Notes: generated from the sequence alone by a model not told the origin. A stretch of DNA of 7,408 nucleotides from Tannerella sp. (GCA_031277235.1 JAITMT010000470.1:1-7408); one strand, 5' to 3'; positions 1-7,117 are shown, numbered from the stretch's first letter. Program-made: numbers and translations.

Positions 1-504
1 TTTAATGTAAAAGCATATTCTGACGACGACCGCGTGGAAACCACGTTAGACCGCGGCTCCATTTCGATTATCCGTAACAATGAATTAGACGGGGAAATCA
101 AAATGGAACCCGGACAAAAGGTTACCATCCTGCGCGAAACTCAAAATTCTTCCGTTTCTCCGACGCCCGACGCCACAACGCCCGACGCCTCGTCCGTCCC
201 GGCAAAAAGTTCGGAAGTCAGGGAAGTGAAAAACACCGAAGCCATCACCGCGTGGAAAGACAATCGGTTAGTGTTTGAACAGGAACCGTTAGGCTCGCTG
301 GCAAAACAGTTGGAGCGGAGATACAACGTGCAAATCCGGTTTAACGACGAAAAAATCAAGTCTCTCCGTTTCACCGCGGCTATCAAGGAAATGCCTATCG
401 AGCAGGTTTTGAAAGCGATTTCCTTGTCGTCGCCCATCAGTTACAGTATCAAGGGCACGGAAATAACGCTGTCGGAAAATAAGAAATATATTCATCCTCA
501 ATAA
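1..504 (+). CDS. FecR-like anti-sigma factor, C-terminal part (5' end outside window)
   Basis: The frame is open from the first base and ends at TAA 502-504, so the N-terminal cytoplasmic sigma-binding region and the membrane segment lie to the left. The visible protein starts inside the FecR periplasmic domain: FNVKAY at residues 1-6 is the usual 'GTxFNVKAY' strand, then ETTLDRGSISI and MEPGQKVTI. A low-complexity Ser/Pro/Thr/Asp linker with two TPDA units follows (about residues 46-75). The end (about 80-160) matches the DUF4974 domain, with AITAWKDNRLVFEQEPLGSL, the 'LxRRYNVQI' strand and a C-terminal ITLSENK. In this family the periplasmic part senses the STN domain of a partner TonB-dependent transporter and controls an ECF sigma factor. 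The partner is evidently the STN-bearing SusC 187 nt downstream, and the sigma gene is expected immediately upstream. The family call is secure. The specific sigma factor and signal are inferred. Confidence 0.95.
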   Translation, partial: FNVKAYSDDDRVETTLDRGSISIIRNNELDGEIKMEPGQKVTILRETQNSSVSPTPDATTPDASSVPAKSSEVREVKNTEAITAWKDNRLVFEQEPLGSLAKQLERRYNVQIRFNDEKIKSLRFTAAIKEMPIEQVLKAISLSSPISYSIKGTEITLSENKKYIHPQ

Positions 505-568
505 TTGTTAAACACCTTAAAATCAAATTGCCTATGAAATAAAAGAAGATAGCCTAAACAAAACAAAA

Positions 569-596
569 GCCGGAAGACCTGATGAAGCGTTCCGGC
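569..596 (+). promoter_or_regulatory. Hairpin in the leader between fecR-like gene and susC
   Basis: A perfect 7-bp stem, GCCGGAA (569-575) with TTCCGGC (590-596), encloses a 14-nt loop and is flanked on both sides by A-rich sequence. There is no T-run directly after it on the plus strand, so it is a poor rightward terminator. On the minus strand the stem is followed by TTTTGTTTTG, which is modestly terminator-like. Hairpins of this kind are often seen between anti-sigma and susC genes in Bacteroidales. It could be a transcript-end or RNA-stability element, or part of the susC leader. The role is inferred. Confidence 0.5.
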
Positions 597-691
597 AAAA
601 ACTCAAATTTTTCTTCAACAAGACCTCATTATCTATTGGAAGTGGACATGGGGAATTGTATTGTTTAATTTAAATTTTTTGCAAATATACT
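597..691 (+). promoter_or_regulatory. Presumed susC promoter/leader region, no canonical promoter visible
   Basis: This stretch becomes strongly AT-rich just before the susC start (655-690). No match to the Bacteroidota housekeeping consensus (TTTG near -33 with TAnnTTTG near -7) was found at a useful distance from the start. TTTTTTG at 675-681 is only a partial -7 match and would leave almost no leader. That absence fits transcription by the ECF sigma factor expected from the FecR-type regulation, but the ECF promoter itself cannot be recognised by eye. There is no Shine-Dalgarno sequence before ATG 692. Confidence 0.35.
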
Positions 692-3600
692 ATGAATATT
701 ATAAACAACAAAGTCTTTCCCGATATTTTTAACGGAAAGCATCATAAATTATTTTTAATTATGAACCTATCATGGGTATTTTTATTGGCTGCCACACTGC
801 AAGTGACGGCGGTAGGATATGCGCAGACCTTGTCCTTAAACCTCAATATGGACAATGCTCCCATGCGCGATGTATTCAAGGAAATAGAACGCCAAACGGA
901 ACTGTCGTTCATTTTCAGTGACGATGTTTCGTCATTGAATGACGAAGTGTCAATTAATGTGCGTAACAAGAATATCGTTGATATTCTTGATTATTTATTC
1001 AAGGACTCCGATTTGGGATATAAAATCCTGAATGAAAGGCTGATCGTTGTCGGGACAAAGGCTATTCTGCAACAGTTCGTCATTACCGGAAGGGTGACAG
1101 ATACGTCCGGAGAGCCGATTGTCGGCGTCAGCGTCTGGGAAAAAGGTACGGGCAACGGAGTTATGACCGACGCCAACGGCAACTATACCCTGCAGGTTTC
1201 CGGCGAGAAAGCCGTTTTGGTTTTTTCGTTGATGGGATATGTAATGCAGGAGATAGAGGTCGGAAACCGGCGCGCCATCAACGTTACCCTCATGGAGAAC
1301 ATCAAGGAATTGGATGAAGCGGTCGTAATCGGTTACGGAACGCAAATCAAATCAGAGTTAAGCACAGCCGTAACTACCGTGAGAATGAACGAAATCAGTC
1401 AGGGATCGCGGGCAGGCGGCTTGGCAGGCGCTTTGCAGGGACGCATTCCCGGCGTTTCCGTGGAATCCGGCGGCGGTTCGATTACCATTCGCGGTAACGG
1501 CAGTTTGGGCGCGGCACCTCCGCTACAGGTGGTGGACGGCAGCATCGTAACGGGACCGTTGGATATGGACGACATAGAAAGCGTCAGCATCCTGAAAGAC
1601 GCGGCTTCCGCCAGTATCTACGGTTCGCGCGCGTCAAACGGCGTGATTATGATTACTACCAAATCCGGCAAGAAAAACTCGTCTCCCAGAGTCAGACTCG
1701 GCGCTACGTTCGGCGCTACATCCGTTCCCAAACGCATTGACGTGCTGGACGGAAAACAGTGGACGGACGTGATGAAAGCCAACATCAACGGTTTTGCCGA
1801 CTGGAACGGCATCAGCACCAACTGGCAGGACGAAGTGTATCGTACCGGTTCCAGCCACAAATTTTCGGCAGGCTTTAGCGGCGGTACCGAAAACTTCACG
1901 TATGACCTGTCGGGAGAATTTGCCCCGACGCAGGGAACATTCAAATACGTCAACAGTTCATGGACTGCTTTCCGCATAAAAACGGGTTATGAGAAAGGCC
2001 GACTCAAAATAGGAGAAACCATTATGCTGAGCGATTCCCGCAGCCGGAACATACCGGACGGCGGCGGTCAGCCGGGTTTCCGAAATGTAGTGCTGGCAGG
2101 AATCCCTGTTGTGCCGGTATATGATGAAACCAACGACCTGGGCGGTTGGGGAATCGTTACGCCCCAAATGAAGAATTTGGGCAATGTAGTGTCTATCCTT
2201 GCTTCTAATGACCTGGAGAGCAACAGCACCAATATCGGCGGTTCGGGTTTTGTGGAAATACGCCTGATAGATGAGTTAAAATACAAATTCAATGTAGGGC
2301 TTAGCAGAGGTCGCGCTTATGACAACAATTACATAAAGCCCTATCGAGACGGAAATTCAACAGTAGATTTAGGTCGGATAAGCAACGCCGCCTCGTTCAG
2401 CCAAAGATGGATGATTGAAAATACGCTGACTTATGACAAGCGAATCGGCGCGCACAATATCGGTGTGCTTGCCGGTTATACCGCGCAGAAAGACAGTACC
2501 AACAGTTTTAATGCGGGTGGTCAGGGCCTACCCAACGGCGTATATACACTGGGCGGAGCAACGGCAAACTACAGTTATGGCGGTAGCGCATCTACCGTTC
2601 GCAGGGTTTCCATGCTCGGTCGCGTTCAATATGCCTACGACTACCGTTATTTATTATCCGCTTCCGTGAGACGAGACGGTTCTTCCGTCTTTGCTTCCGG
2701 ATATCAATACGGCACCTATCCGGCATTTTCTGCAGGATGGAATATTTCTAACGAAAAATTCTTCCAAAGCGCCATCAGTCCGAACGCCGTTACGCTCTTG
2801 AAACTCAGAGGCAGTTGGGGAAAACAGGGAAATGACAATATCGGCGCCTACGTAACGCAAAGCGGACTTACAGCCAATGCCAATTATCTGCAAAACGGTA
2901 ACGCGATGTGGCTGGGAATTTATCCAAGCGGAACGCAATCGCCCATTAACCTGTTTTGGGAAACGACCACTTCCACCGATTTCGGTTTAGACGCCGCTTT
3001 CCTGAACAACCGGCTGTACCTGACCGCAGATTATTATGTAAAGAAATCAACCGGTCTTTTGTTGGCTGTGCCTGTACCTCCTTCTATCGGTTTGACCGGA
3101 AGTCCTACCGTAAACGCAGGCGAGGTAGAAAATAAAGGTTTTGAGTTCGCCGTCAATTATGCCGACCACGGCAACGTGTTCAAATATGACATCGGATTCA
3201 ACTTCTCCACGCTGGACAACAAAATGACGGGCATCACCGTCGGAGGCGGAGCACAGCAGTTTAGCAACAACAGCGGTAGCGGCGACATCAGTCGGGCGAA
3301 AGTGGGCTATCCGCTGGGCGGTTTCTGGCTTATCAAAACGGACGGCATCTTCCAGTCGGATGCGGAAGCCGAGGCGTACGTGGATAAAAACGGTAACCGC
3401 TTTCAACCGAATGCCTCTGCTGGAGACGTGAAATTTGTAAGTCTGACGGGCGAAGGTCCCATCAGCAATGCCGATCGCCAGTATGTCGGCTCGCCGATTC
3501 CCAAATACGAAGCCGGTCTGTCGGGCGTCTTCTCCTACGGAAACTTCGATATGAACCTTTTGTTTCAGGGCGTAACCGGCAACAAAATATATAACACCGG

Positions 3601-3997
3601 CAGAATCTGGTTAGAGAAAATGACGGAAGTTACCGGACTTGGCTCCGAAGTTCTGAACGCCTGGACGCCAACCAATCATTCCGATTTCCCGCGCTTCATC
3701 TTGACCGACCCCAACCAGAATGCGAATCCCAATTCCGACCGATGGCTGGAAGACGGCGGCTATCTGCGGTTCCGGCACGCCGAAATAGGATATTCGTTGA
3801 AATCTTTGTTCAAGAGATACAACGTGGAAAACTTCCGCATCTTCATTGCGGGCGACAACCTCTTTACGCTTACCCGGTATAAGGGTATCAATCCCGACAT
3901 CGGTGGCGGAGGCAATCCTTTGAACAGAGGACAGGATACTCCCCGTACGTTTGCCATCAACCGTCTCATTCAGGTGGGTATCAACATCAGTTTCTAA
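692..3997 (+). CDS. susC: SusC/RagA-family TonB-dependent outer-membrane transporter with STN signalling domain
   Basis: This 1101-aa outer-membrane importer, a usual length for SusC, works with the SusD lipoprotein encoded next. Residues 1-45 are a signal peptide: basic start, hydrophobic MNLSWVFLLAATLQVTA, and VGYAQ at the likely cleavage site. Such long N-termini are normal here, so ATG 692 is kept although Met24 (761) would also work. Residues 47-123 form an STN (secretin/TonB short N-terminal) domain, which contacts a FecR anti-sigma factor. Residues 131-200 are a carboxypeptidase-regulatory-like domain (ITGRVTDTSGEPIVGVSV). The plug spans about 217-327 and includes the SusC signature: DIESVSILKDAASASIYGSR (294-313), followed by ASNGVIMITTKSG. 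The rest is the beta-barrel, ending in an aromatic INISF. No frameshift or truncation is seen. Regulation by the upstream FecR-like protein and its sigma factor is a strong inference. The substrate is unknown; family members take up glycans or peptides. Confidence 0.97.
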   Translation: MNIINNKVFPDIFNGKHHKLFLIMNLSWVFLLAATLQVTAVGYAQTLSLNLNMDNAPMRDVFKEIERQTELSFIFSDDVSSLNDEVSINVRNKNIVDILDYLFKDSDLGYKILNERLIVVGTKAILQQFVITGRVTDTSGEPIVGVSVWEKGTGNGVMTDANGNYTLQVSGEKAVLVFSLMGYVMQEIEVGNRRAINVTLMENIKELDEAVVIGYGTQIKSELSTAVTTVRMNEISQGSRAGGLAGALQGRIPGVSVESGGGSITIRGNGSLGAAPPLQVVDGSIVTGPLDMDDIESVSILKDAASASIYGSRASNGVIMITTKSGKKNSSPRVRLGATFGATSVPKRIDVLDGKQWTDVMKANINGFADWNGISTNWQDEVYRTGSSHKFSAGFSGGTENFTYDLSGEFAPTQGTFKYVNSSWTAFRIKTGYEKGRLKIGETIMLSDSRSRNIPDGGGQPGFRNVVLAGIPVVPVYDETNDLGGWGIVTPQMKNLGNVVSILASNDLESNSTNIGGSGFVEIRLIDELKYKFNVGLSRGRAYDNNYIKPYRDGNSTVDLGRISNAASFSQRWMIENTLTYDKRIGAHNIGVLAGYTAQKDSTNSFNAGGQGLPNGVYTLGGATANYSYGGSASTVRRVSMLGRVQYAYDYRYLLSASVRRDGSSVFASGYQYGTYPAFSAGWNISNEKFFQSAISPNAVTLLKLRGSWGKQGNDNIGAYVTQSGLTANANYLQNGNAMWLGIYPSGTQSPINLFWETTTSTDFGLDAAFLNNRLYLTADYYVKKSTGLLLAVPVPPSIGLTGSPTVNAGEVENKGFEFAVNYADHGNVFKYDIGFNFSTLDNKMTGITVGGGAQQFSNNSGSGDISRAKVGYPLGGFWLIKTDGIFQSDAEAEAYVDKNGNRFQPNASAGDVKFVSLTGEGPISNADRQYVGSPIPKYEAGLSGVFSYGNFDMNLLFQGVTGNKIYNTGRIWLEKMTEVTGLGSEVLNAWTPTNHSDFPRFILTDPNQNANPNSDRWLEDGGYLRFRHAEIGYSLKSLFKRYNVENFRIFIAGDNLFTLTRYKGINPDIGGGGNPLNRGQDTPRTFAINRLIQVGINISF

Positions 3998-4017
3998 CTT
4001 TTAAAATCAATAAGAAT

Positions 4018-5664
4018 ATGAGAACATATAAATTATTTACATTGCTGACGGGATTTCTGTTCCTGCTGAACAGTTGCAGCGACGACTTTCTATATACGGT
4101 CAATCCCAACAGACAGACATCCGAAACTTTCTGGAAATCGGAAAAGGATGTTTCAGCCGCTCTCGCATCCGCATACGGTCCGTTACGCACTCCCATATTT
4201 GGTTATTTTGGAGGGCAGTTTGGATTTGGAGATATCAACGGTTTGGGAGACGATATATTTACCATTCCGGGCGAAGAACCGGCCACATGGCAAATCATCA
4301 GTTTTACCAATGACCCTAATAATACAGATATAAATGAAATGTGGAATCTCTTGTATCGCTCTGTTTACAGGTCAAACTTGGTCATTGCCAATACGCCCAA
4401 TGTGTCCGGCTTGACGGACGCTCAAAAGACGGCGTACATTGCTGAAGCCAAATTCCTGCGTGGATTCGCCAATTATTTGCTGGTTCTCAATTTTGGAGCT
4501 GTGCCTCTGCGTATGGAACCGGCGCTCACGACCGACCTGCAATATATTGAAAAAAGTCCGGCAGAAGATGTTTGGGCTGCAGTAGTACAGGACTTAACGG
4601 ATGCCGCAGCAGGTCTTCCCGCAACGCGCTCCGGCGCCGAACTGGGACGGGCTACCAGCGGAGCGGCGCTTGCTTATTTGGGGAAGGCTTATCTGATACA
4701 AAACAAATATGATTTGGCGGAATCCACCTTGCTGAAATTGCAGCAGTCTCCCTACAACTACGGTTTGGTGCCCAATTACGAGGATAATTTCACCAGCCTC
4801 AACGAATTTAATCAGGAAGATGTGTTCAGTTGGGTGTGTGCTCCGGTCGGAACTCCCGGCAGCGCATACACTTATGACGGAGCAAACCATCCATTCTATA
4901 ATTTTTTAGCGCAGTTTATAGGTCCTCCCCTGGGAGGCGGATGGTTCAAGTATGTGCCTTCCAACTTCCTCATCAACGAGTTTGTAAAGGAAGAGAGACC
5001 TGCCGGTTCCGATACGCGGTTCGACAAGCGAATGTATGTTACTCTTTTCTGGAAACATTCCGAGTTTGGCGAGGAGGATACAAATATGGGATACGGAGGC
5101 TCCACGTTCGACGAGATTTGGGAGTCAGGCATTTCCAAAATAGCCCGTTTCTATCCGACTTACAACTTTGACACCCTCACCGTCGGCAGATTCCTGATTC
5201 GCAAGTTTACCAATGCGTGGCAAGATGTGGCAAATACGGACAATGTTATTTACGGAGGAGCAAAACCCGAATCATCCGCCAATTATGTCATCATGCGTTA
5301 TGCCGAAGTATTGCTGAATCTGGCGGAAGCACAAATAAAAAACGGACATTTACCCGAAGCCATTGCTAACATCAATATCATCCGGGGAAGAGCCGGTCTG
5401 CCTGCCAAAACGTCGGCAGATTTGCCCAACGCGGATGCGGTGATGGCGGAAATGCAGCACCAAAAGCTGCTGGAACTGTTTTGCGAGCAAAACAGATGGA
5501 ACGATTTGAGACGCTGGTATCCCGATGCGACGCAGTTGAGAACGGTCTATCTGGCAAATGACAAGCAGGGAGCAGCAGCGTTTCAAGCCAAGCATTATCT
5601 GTTCCCGATACCACAAACTGAATTGAATGCCAATCCGAACATCACGCAAAACCCGCTTTGGTAA
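4018..5664 (+). CDS. susD: SusD/RagB-family nutrient-binding surface lipoprotein
   Basis: This 548-aa partner of SusC forms the ligand-capturing lid over the transporter at the cell surface. It has a lipoprotein signal peptide with lipobox LLNSC and acylated Cys20. The following SDDF fits the acidic lipoprotein export signal that sends Bacteroidota lipoproteins to the outside. The N-terminal SusD-like domain includes MWNLLYRSVYRSNLVI (108-123) and the hallmark EAKFLRGFANYLLVLNFGAV (143-162). A TPR-like helical pair lies at about 211-241. The C-terminal SusD_RagB domain carries YVIMRYAEVLLNLAEAQ (423-439), INIIRGRAGLP (452-462), QNRWNDLRRW (491-500) and the typical end FPIPQTELNANPN..QNP. Only 20 nt separate it from susC, so they are co-transcribed. 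Two stop codons stand in tandem (TAATAA, 5662-5667). The protein looks intact. No ligand-specific motif reveals the substrate. Confidence 0.97.
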   Translation: MRTYKLFTLLTGFLFLLNSCSDDFLYTVNPNRQTSETFWKSEKDVSAALASAYGPLRTPIFGYFGGQFGFGDINGLGDDIFTIPGEEPATWQIISFTNDPNNTDINEMWNLLYRSVYRSNLVIANTPNVSGLTDAQKTAYIAEAKFLRGFANYLLVLNFGAVPLRMEPALTTDLQYIEKSPAEDVWAAVVQDLTDAAAGLPATRSGAELGRATSGAALAYLGKAYLIQNKYDLAESTLLKLQQSPYNYGLVPNYEDNFTSLNEFNQEDVFSWVCAPVGTPGSAYTYDGANHPFYNFLAQFIGPPLGGGWFKYVPSNFLINEFVKEERPAGSDTRFDKRMYVTLFWKHSEFGEEDTNMGYGGSTFDEIWESGISKIARFYPTYNFDTLTVGRFLIRKFTNAWQDVANTDNVIYGGAKPESSANYVIMRYAEVLLNLAEAQIKNGHLPEAIANINIIRGRAGLPAKTSADLPNADAVMAEMQHQKLLELFCEQNRWNDLRRWYPDATQLRTVYLANDKQGAAAFQAKHYLFPIPQTELNANPNITQNPLW

Positions 5665-5670
5665 TAAAAT

Positions 5671-5699
5671 CAATTGGCAATAGAGAATTAACAATTGCC
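5671..5699 (+). repeat. Small inverted repeat just behind susD
   Basis: GGCAAT (5676-5681) pairs with ATTGCC (5694-5699) around a 12-nt AT-rich loop, and CAATTG occurs twice (5671-5676, 5692-5697). No T-run follows, so it is not a convincing terminator. It may be a minor 3'-UTR structure or chance. Confidence 0.3.
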
Positions 5700-5756
5700 C
5701 GGAGGGGCGATTTGAATTAAGGTATGATATCCCAATATACACAGTCTTACGCTGAA

Positions 5757-5831
5757 CGTCATTGCGAGGAACGAAGCAATCCAGGCTTGGATACTTTCCG
5801 GATTGCTTCCTCGTTCCTCCTCGCAATGACG
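5757..5831. repeat. Dispersed-type palindromic repeat forming a long hairpin
   Basis: The left arm at 5757-5782 (starts CGTCATTGCGAGG, ends GAAGCAATCC) pairs with the right arm at 5800-5831 (starts GGATTGCTTC, ends CGCAATGACG) around a 17-nt loop. All 26 left-arm bases find a partner. The right arm has two extra triplets that would form bulges. Sequences of the type GTCATTGCGAG...GAAGCAATCC are familiar as intergenic repeats in many bacterial genomes, and their spurious translation reads HCEERSNP, as it does here on the plus strand. No transposase is associated, so a REP- or MITE-like non-autonomous repeat is the best description. Copy number cannot be seen from this window. Confidence 0.8.
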
Positions 5832-5863
5832 ACGAATAACAGTCGGTGTAAATTACCTAAATT

Positions 5864-5939
5864 AAAAGCCGGACGAATTGTGTTGTACACAGGAGTATCT
5901 TACGAAAAGCATAAGCAGTGCGGTGTCCGGCTTTTTTTT
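5864..5939 (+). terminator. Rho-independent terminator of the susCD operon, with a large structured loop
   Basis: AAAAGCCGGAC (5864-5874) pairs perfectly with GTCCGGCTTTT (5925-5935), and eight T residues run from 5932 to 5939. The T-run on the plus strand and the position 200 nt behind susD make it the likely operon end. The 50-nt loop is far longer than usual and can itself fold: TGTG/CACA around 5880-5891, and CTTA/TAAG around 5899-5915. This gives a branched shape. The ten bases AAAAGCCGGA also occur at the hairpin before susC (565-574). Confidence 0.75.
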
Positions 5940-5965
5940 GAAATTACCGGCGCGAGCAGTGAAAG

Positions 5966-6107
5966 CTCCCCTAATCCCTCCGAAGGAGGGGAATTCTCCC
6001 CTCTTTTCCTGTTCCCCTCCCTTGTGGGGAGGGGTTGGGGAGAGGTGGAAAACGGGTACACGGGGGAACACCTCACCCCCGTCCCCTCTCCAAAGGGAGA
6101 GGGGGGA
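5966..6107. repeat. Cluster of C/G-rich stem-loops (intergenic repeat family)
   Basis: Three perfect hairpins occur in about 140 nt. CCCTCC/GGAGGG lies at 5976-5990, CCCCTCCC/GGGAGGGG at 6014-6034, and CCCCTCTCC/GGAGAGGGG at 6083-6104. The outer parts GGGGTTGGGGAGAGGTG (6031-6047) and CACCTCACCCCCGTCCCC (6069-6086) are also roughly complementary, so a larger fold is possible. The strands are segregated into C-tracts and G-tracts. Spurious translations such as PSPKGEGG or PSEGG are familiar from intergenic repeats in other genomes. No T-run follows any stem, so these are not standard terminators. No promoter for the next gene is obvious within it. Confidence 0.7.
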
Positions 6108-6161
6108 ACGGAAAAAATCCTTCAAACAAAAACCAAATATTAACTGTAAATAAAAAAAGAA

Positions 6162-6896
6162 ATGGCAACAAATCATTACTGGAAAGTATGGCTCAAACTG
6201 AACCTGCTAACCGCCGATGTGGATAACGACTACATCGCCGATGTGTCCACCACGGGCAACACGAAACGCAACGAAGACCTGGCACGTGAAATCGTGAACG
6301 AAGGTTCTGAAATCAAGTACGACACGCTCCTGAGCGTGTTCAACCAGCGCGACCGCATCGTGCGTCAGTTGTTGCAACAGGGCAACAGCGTGCTCGACGG
6401 CTGCGTGCATATCAGTCCCCGCGTAACCGGAACCTGGATAGGCGCCAATGCCAAATTCGACCCGAACGTGCATAAAATCACGGTAGATACGGTGCCGAGC
6501 GTCGAAATGCGCGACGCACTGGCAGCCGTCGGCGTCGAAGTGCTGGGCGTGAAGGAAAGCGCCGCCTACATCGGATTGGTAACCGACACAGCGACCGGCT
6601 TGACGGACGGCAGCATCACCGCCGGCGACGACATCCTCATCGAAGGCGACAAACTGAAAATAGCGCCTGACGGAGATCCGGACGCAGGCGTTTTCTTCGT
6701 GGACGCCGCCGGCGTGAGCGCCCCCGTTACCCGTCGCCTGACCGAAAACAATCCGAAAAGAATCATCGCCCGCGTACCGGCATTGGCGGCAGGCGAATAC
6801 ACGCTGCGCGTCGTAACCCGTTTTTCAACCAGTGCAATCACCCTGAAAGAGCCACGGATGATAGAATACGACCGGAAACTGACCGTTCAATAAGAG
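6162..6896 (+). CDS. HU-like DNA-binding domain / DUF4469 domain protein
   Basis: This 243-aa protein has a complete frame ending in TAA 6894-6896. Residues about 10-125 resemble the HU-like DNA-binding domain found in Bacteroidales proteins, with LLTADVDNDYIADVSTTGN followed by helices such as LAREIVNEGSEIKYDTLLSV and a basic/hydrophobic core. Residues about 135-243 resemble DUF4469, an Ig-like/TIG-like beta fold, with IEGDKLKIAPDGDPDAGVFF and a closing RMIEYDRKLTV. No signal peptide or membrane segment is seen, so it is probably cytoplasmic. Start ATG 6162 has only a weak purine tract (AAAAAAAGAA) before it. Sampled 60-base lines are richer in G+C (37/60 at 6541-6600, 36/60 at 6721-6780) than one in susC (30/60 at 2641-2700). 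The gene lies behind the susCD terminator and is flanked by repeats, so it is likely an independent unit. Biological role unknown. Confidence 0.85.
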
Positions 6897-6902
6897 CGTT
6901 TT

Positions 6903-6988
6903 GTATCGTGCCTCGATACGGGGCGTTATCGAGGTGCGATAGTGGACGTTATTGAGGCACGATAGTGAGCGCTAACGAGGTACGATAC
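6903..6988. repeat. 23-bp tandem repeat (about 2.8 copies) preceded by one inverted copy
   Basis: Direct units are at 6925-6947, 6948-6970 and a partial one at 6971-6988. They share the core pattern GxTAxxGAGGxxCGATA, with AGTG linkers in the two full units. The segment 6903-6924 is the same unit in reverse orientation. Its arm 6904-6918 can pair with the matching 15 bases of unit 1 (6927-6941) or unit 2 (6950-6964) with no mismatch if G-U pairs are allowed, and with unit 3 with one mismatch. No spacers of CRISPR type and no T-run are present. It begins 7 nt after the stop of the DUF4469 gene, so it is in that gene's 3'-UTR if transcribed. Confidence 0.8.
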
Positions 6989-7026
6989 AATCCGGCATCA
7001 AATCGGGCAATAACCAAAGGGAACGG

Positions 7027-7069
7027 GAAGCGTCCCGCTTCGACATTCTGCGCTTGATGCAGAATGACG
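7027..7069. repeat. Pair of adjacent small hairpins, probable dispersed repeat
   Basis: GAAGCG (7027-7032) pairs with CGCTTC (7036-7041) over a 3-nt loop. Immediately after, CATTCTGC (7044-7051) pairs with GCAGAATG (7059-7066); the stem extends to CG/CG at 7041-7042 and 7068-7069 past one A-A mismatch. The form CATTCTGC...GCAGAATGACG resembles widespread intergenic repeats. There is no T-run on either side, so a terminator role is unlikely. The rest of 6989-7117 shows nothing else convincing beyond a 4-bp CTGT/ACAG stem at 7091-7104. Confidence 0.55.
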
Positions 7070-7117
7070 GACGATTTAAAAAGAACCTCTCTGTACCGCT
7101 ACAGTTCGCTCACGGAC

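Noticed and set aside
163..189. 15-nt period duplication (ACGCCCGACGCC twice) in the FecR-like gene
   Set aside because: It merely encodes two TPDA units in a low-complexity linker between the FecR and DUF4974 domains, where length variation is ordinary.
5350..5826. 158-aa minus-strand open frame across the susD 3' end
   Set aside because: It is antisense to the conserved C-terminal SusD domain and continues into the palindromic repeat. It has no recognisable domain.
5757..5831. Insertion-sequence terminal inverted repeats
   Set aside because: The arms are only 17 nt apart with no transposase between them, so this is a hairpin repeat and not the ends of an intact insertion sequence.
5724..6226. 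Several overlapping open frames on both strands in the gap behind susD (up to 139 aa)
   Set aside because: They are translations of the palindromic repeat, the terminator and the C/G-rich stem-loop cluster. Their peptides (HCEERSNP, PSPKGEGG and similar) are typical spurious products of intergenic repeats.
6903..6988. CRISPR array
   Set aside because: The units are contiguous 23-bp tandem copies with no unique spacers, one copy is inverted, and no cas gene is present.
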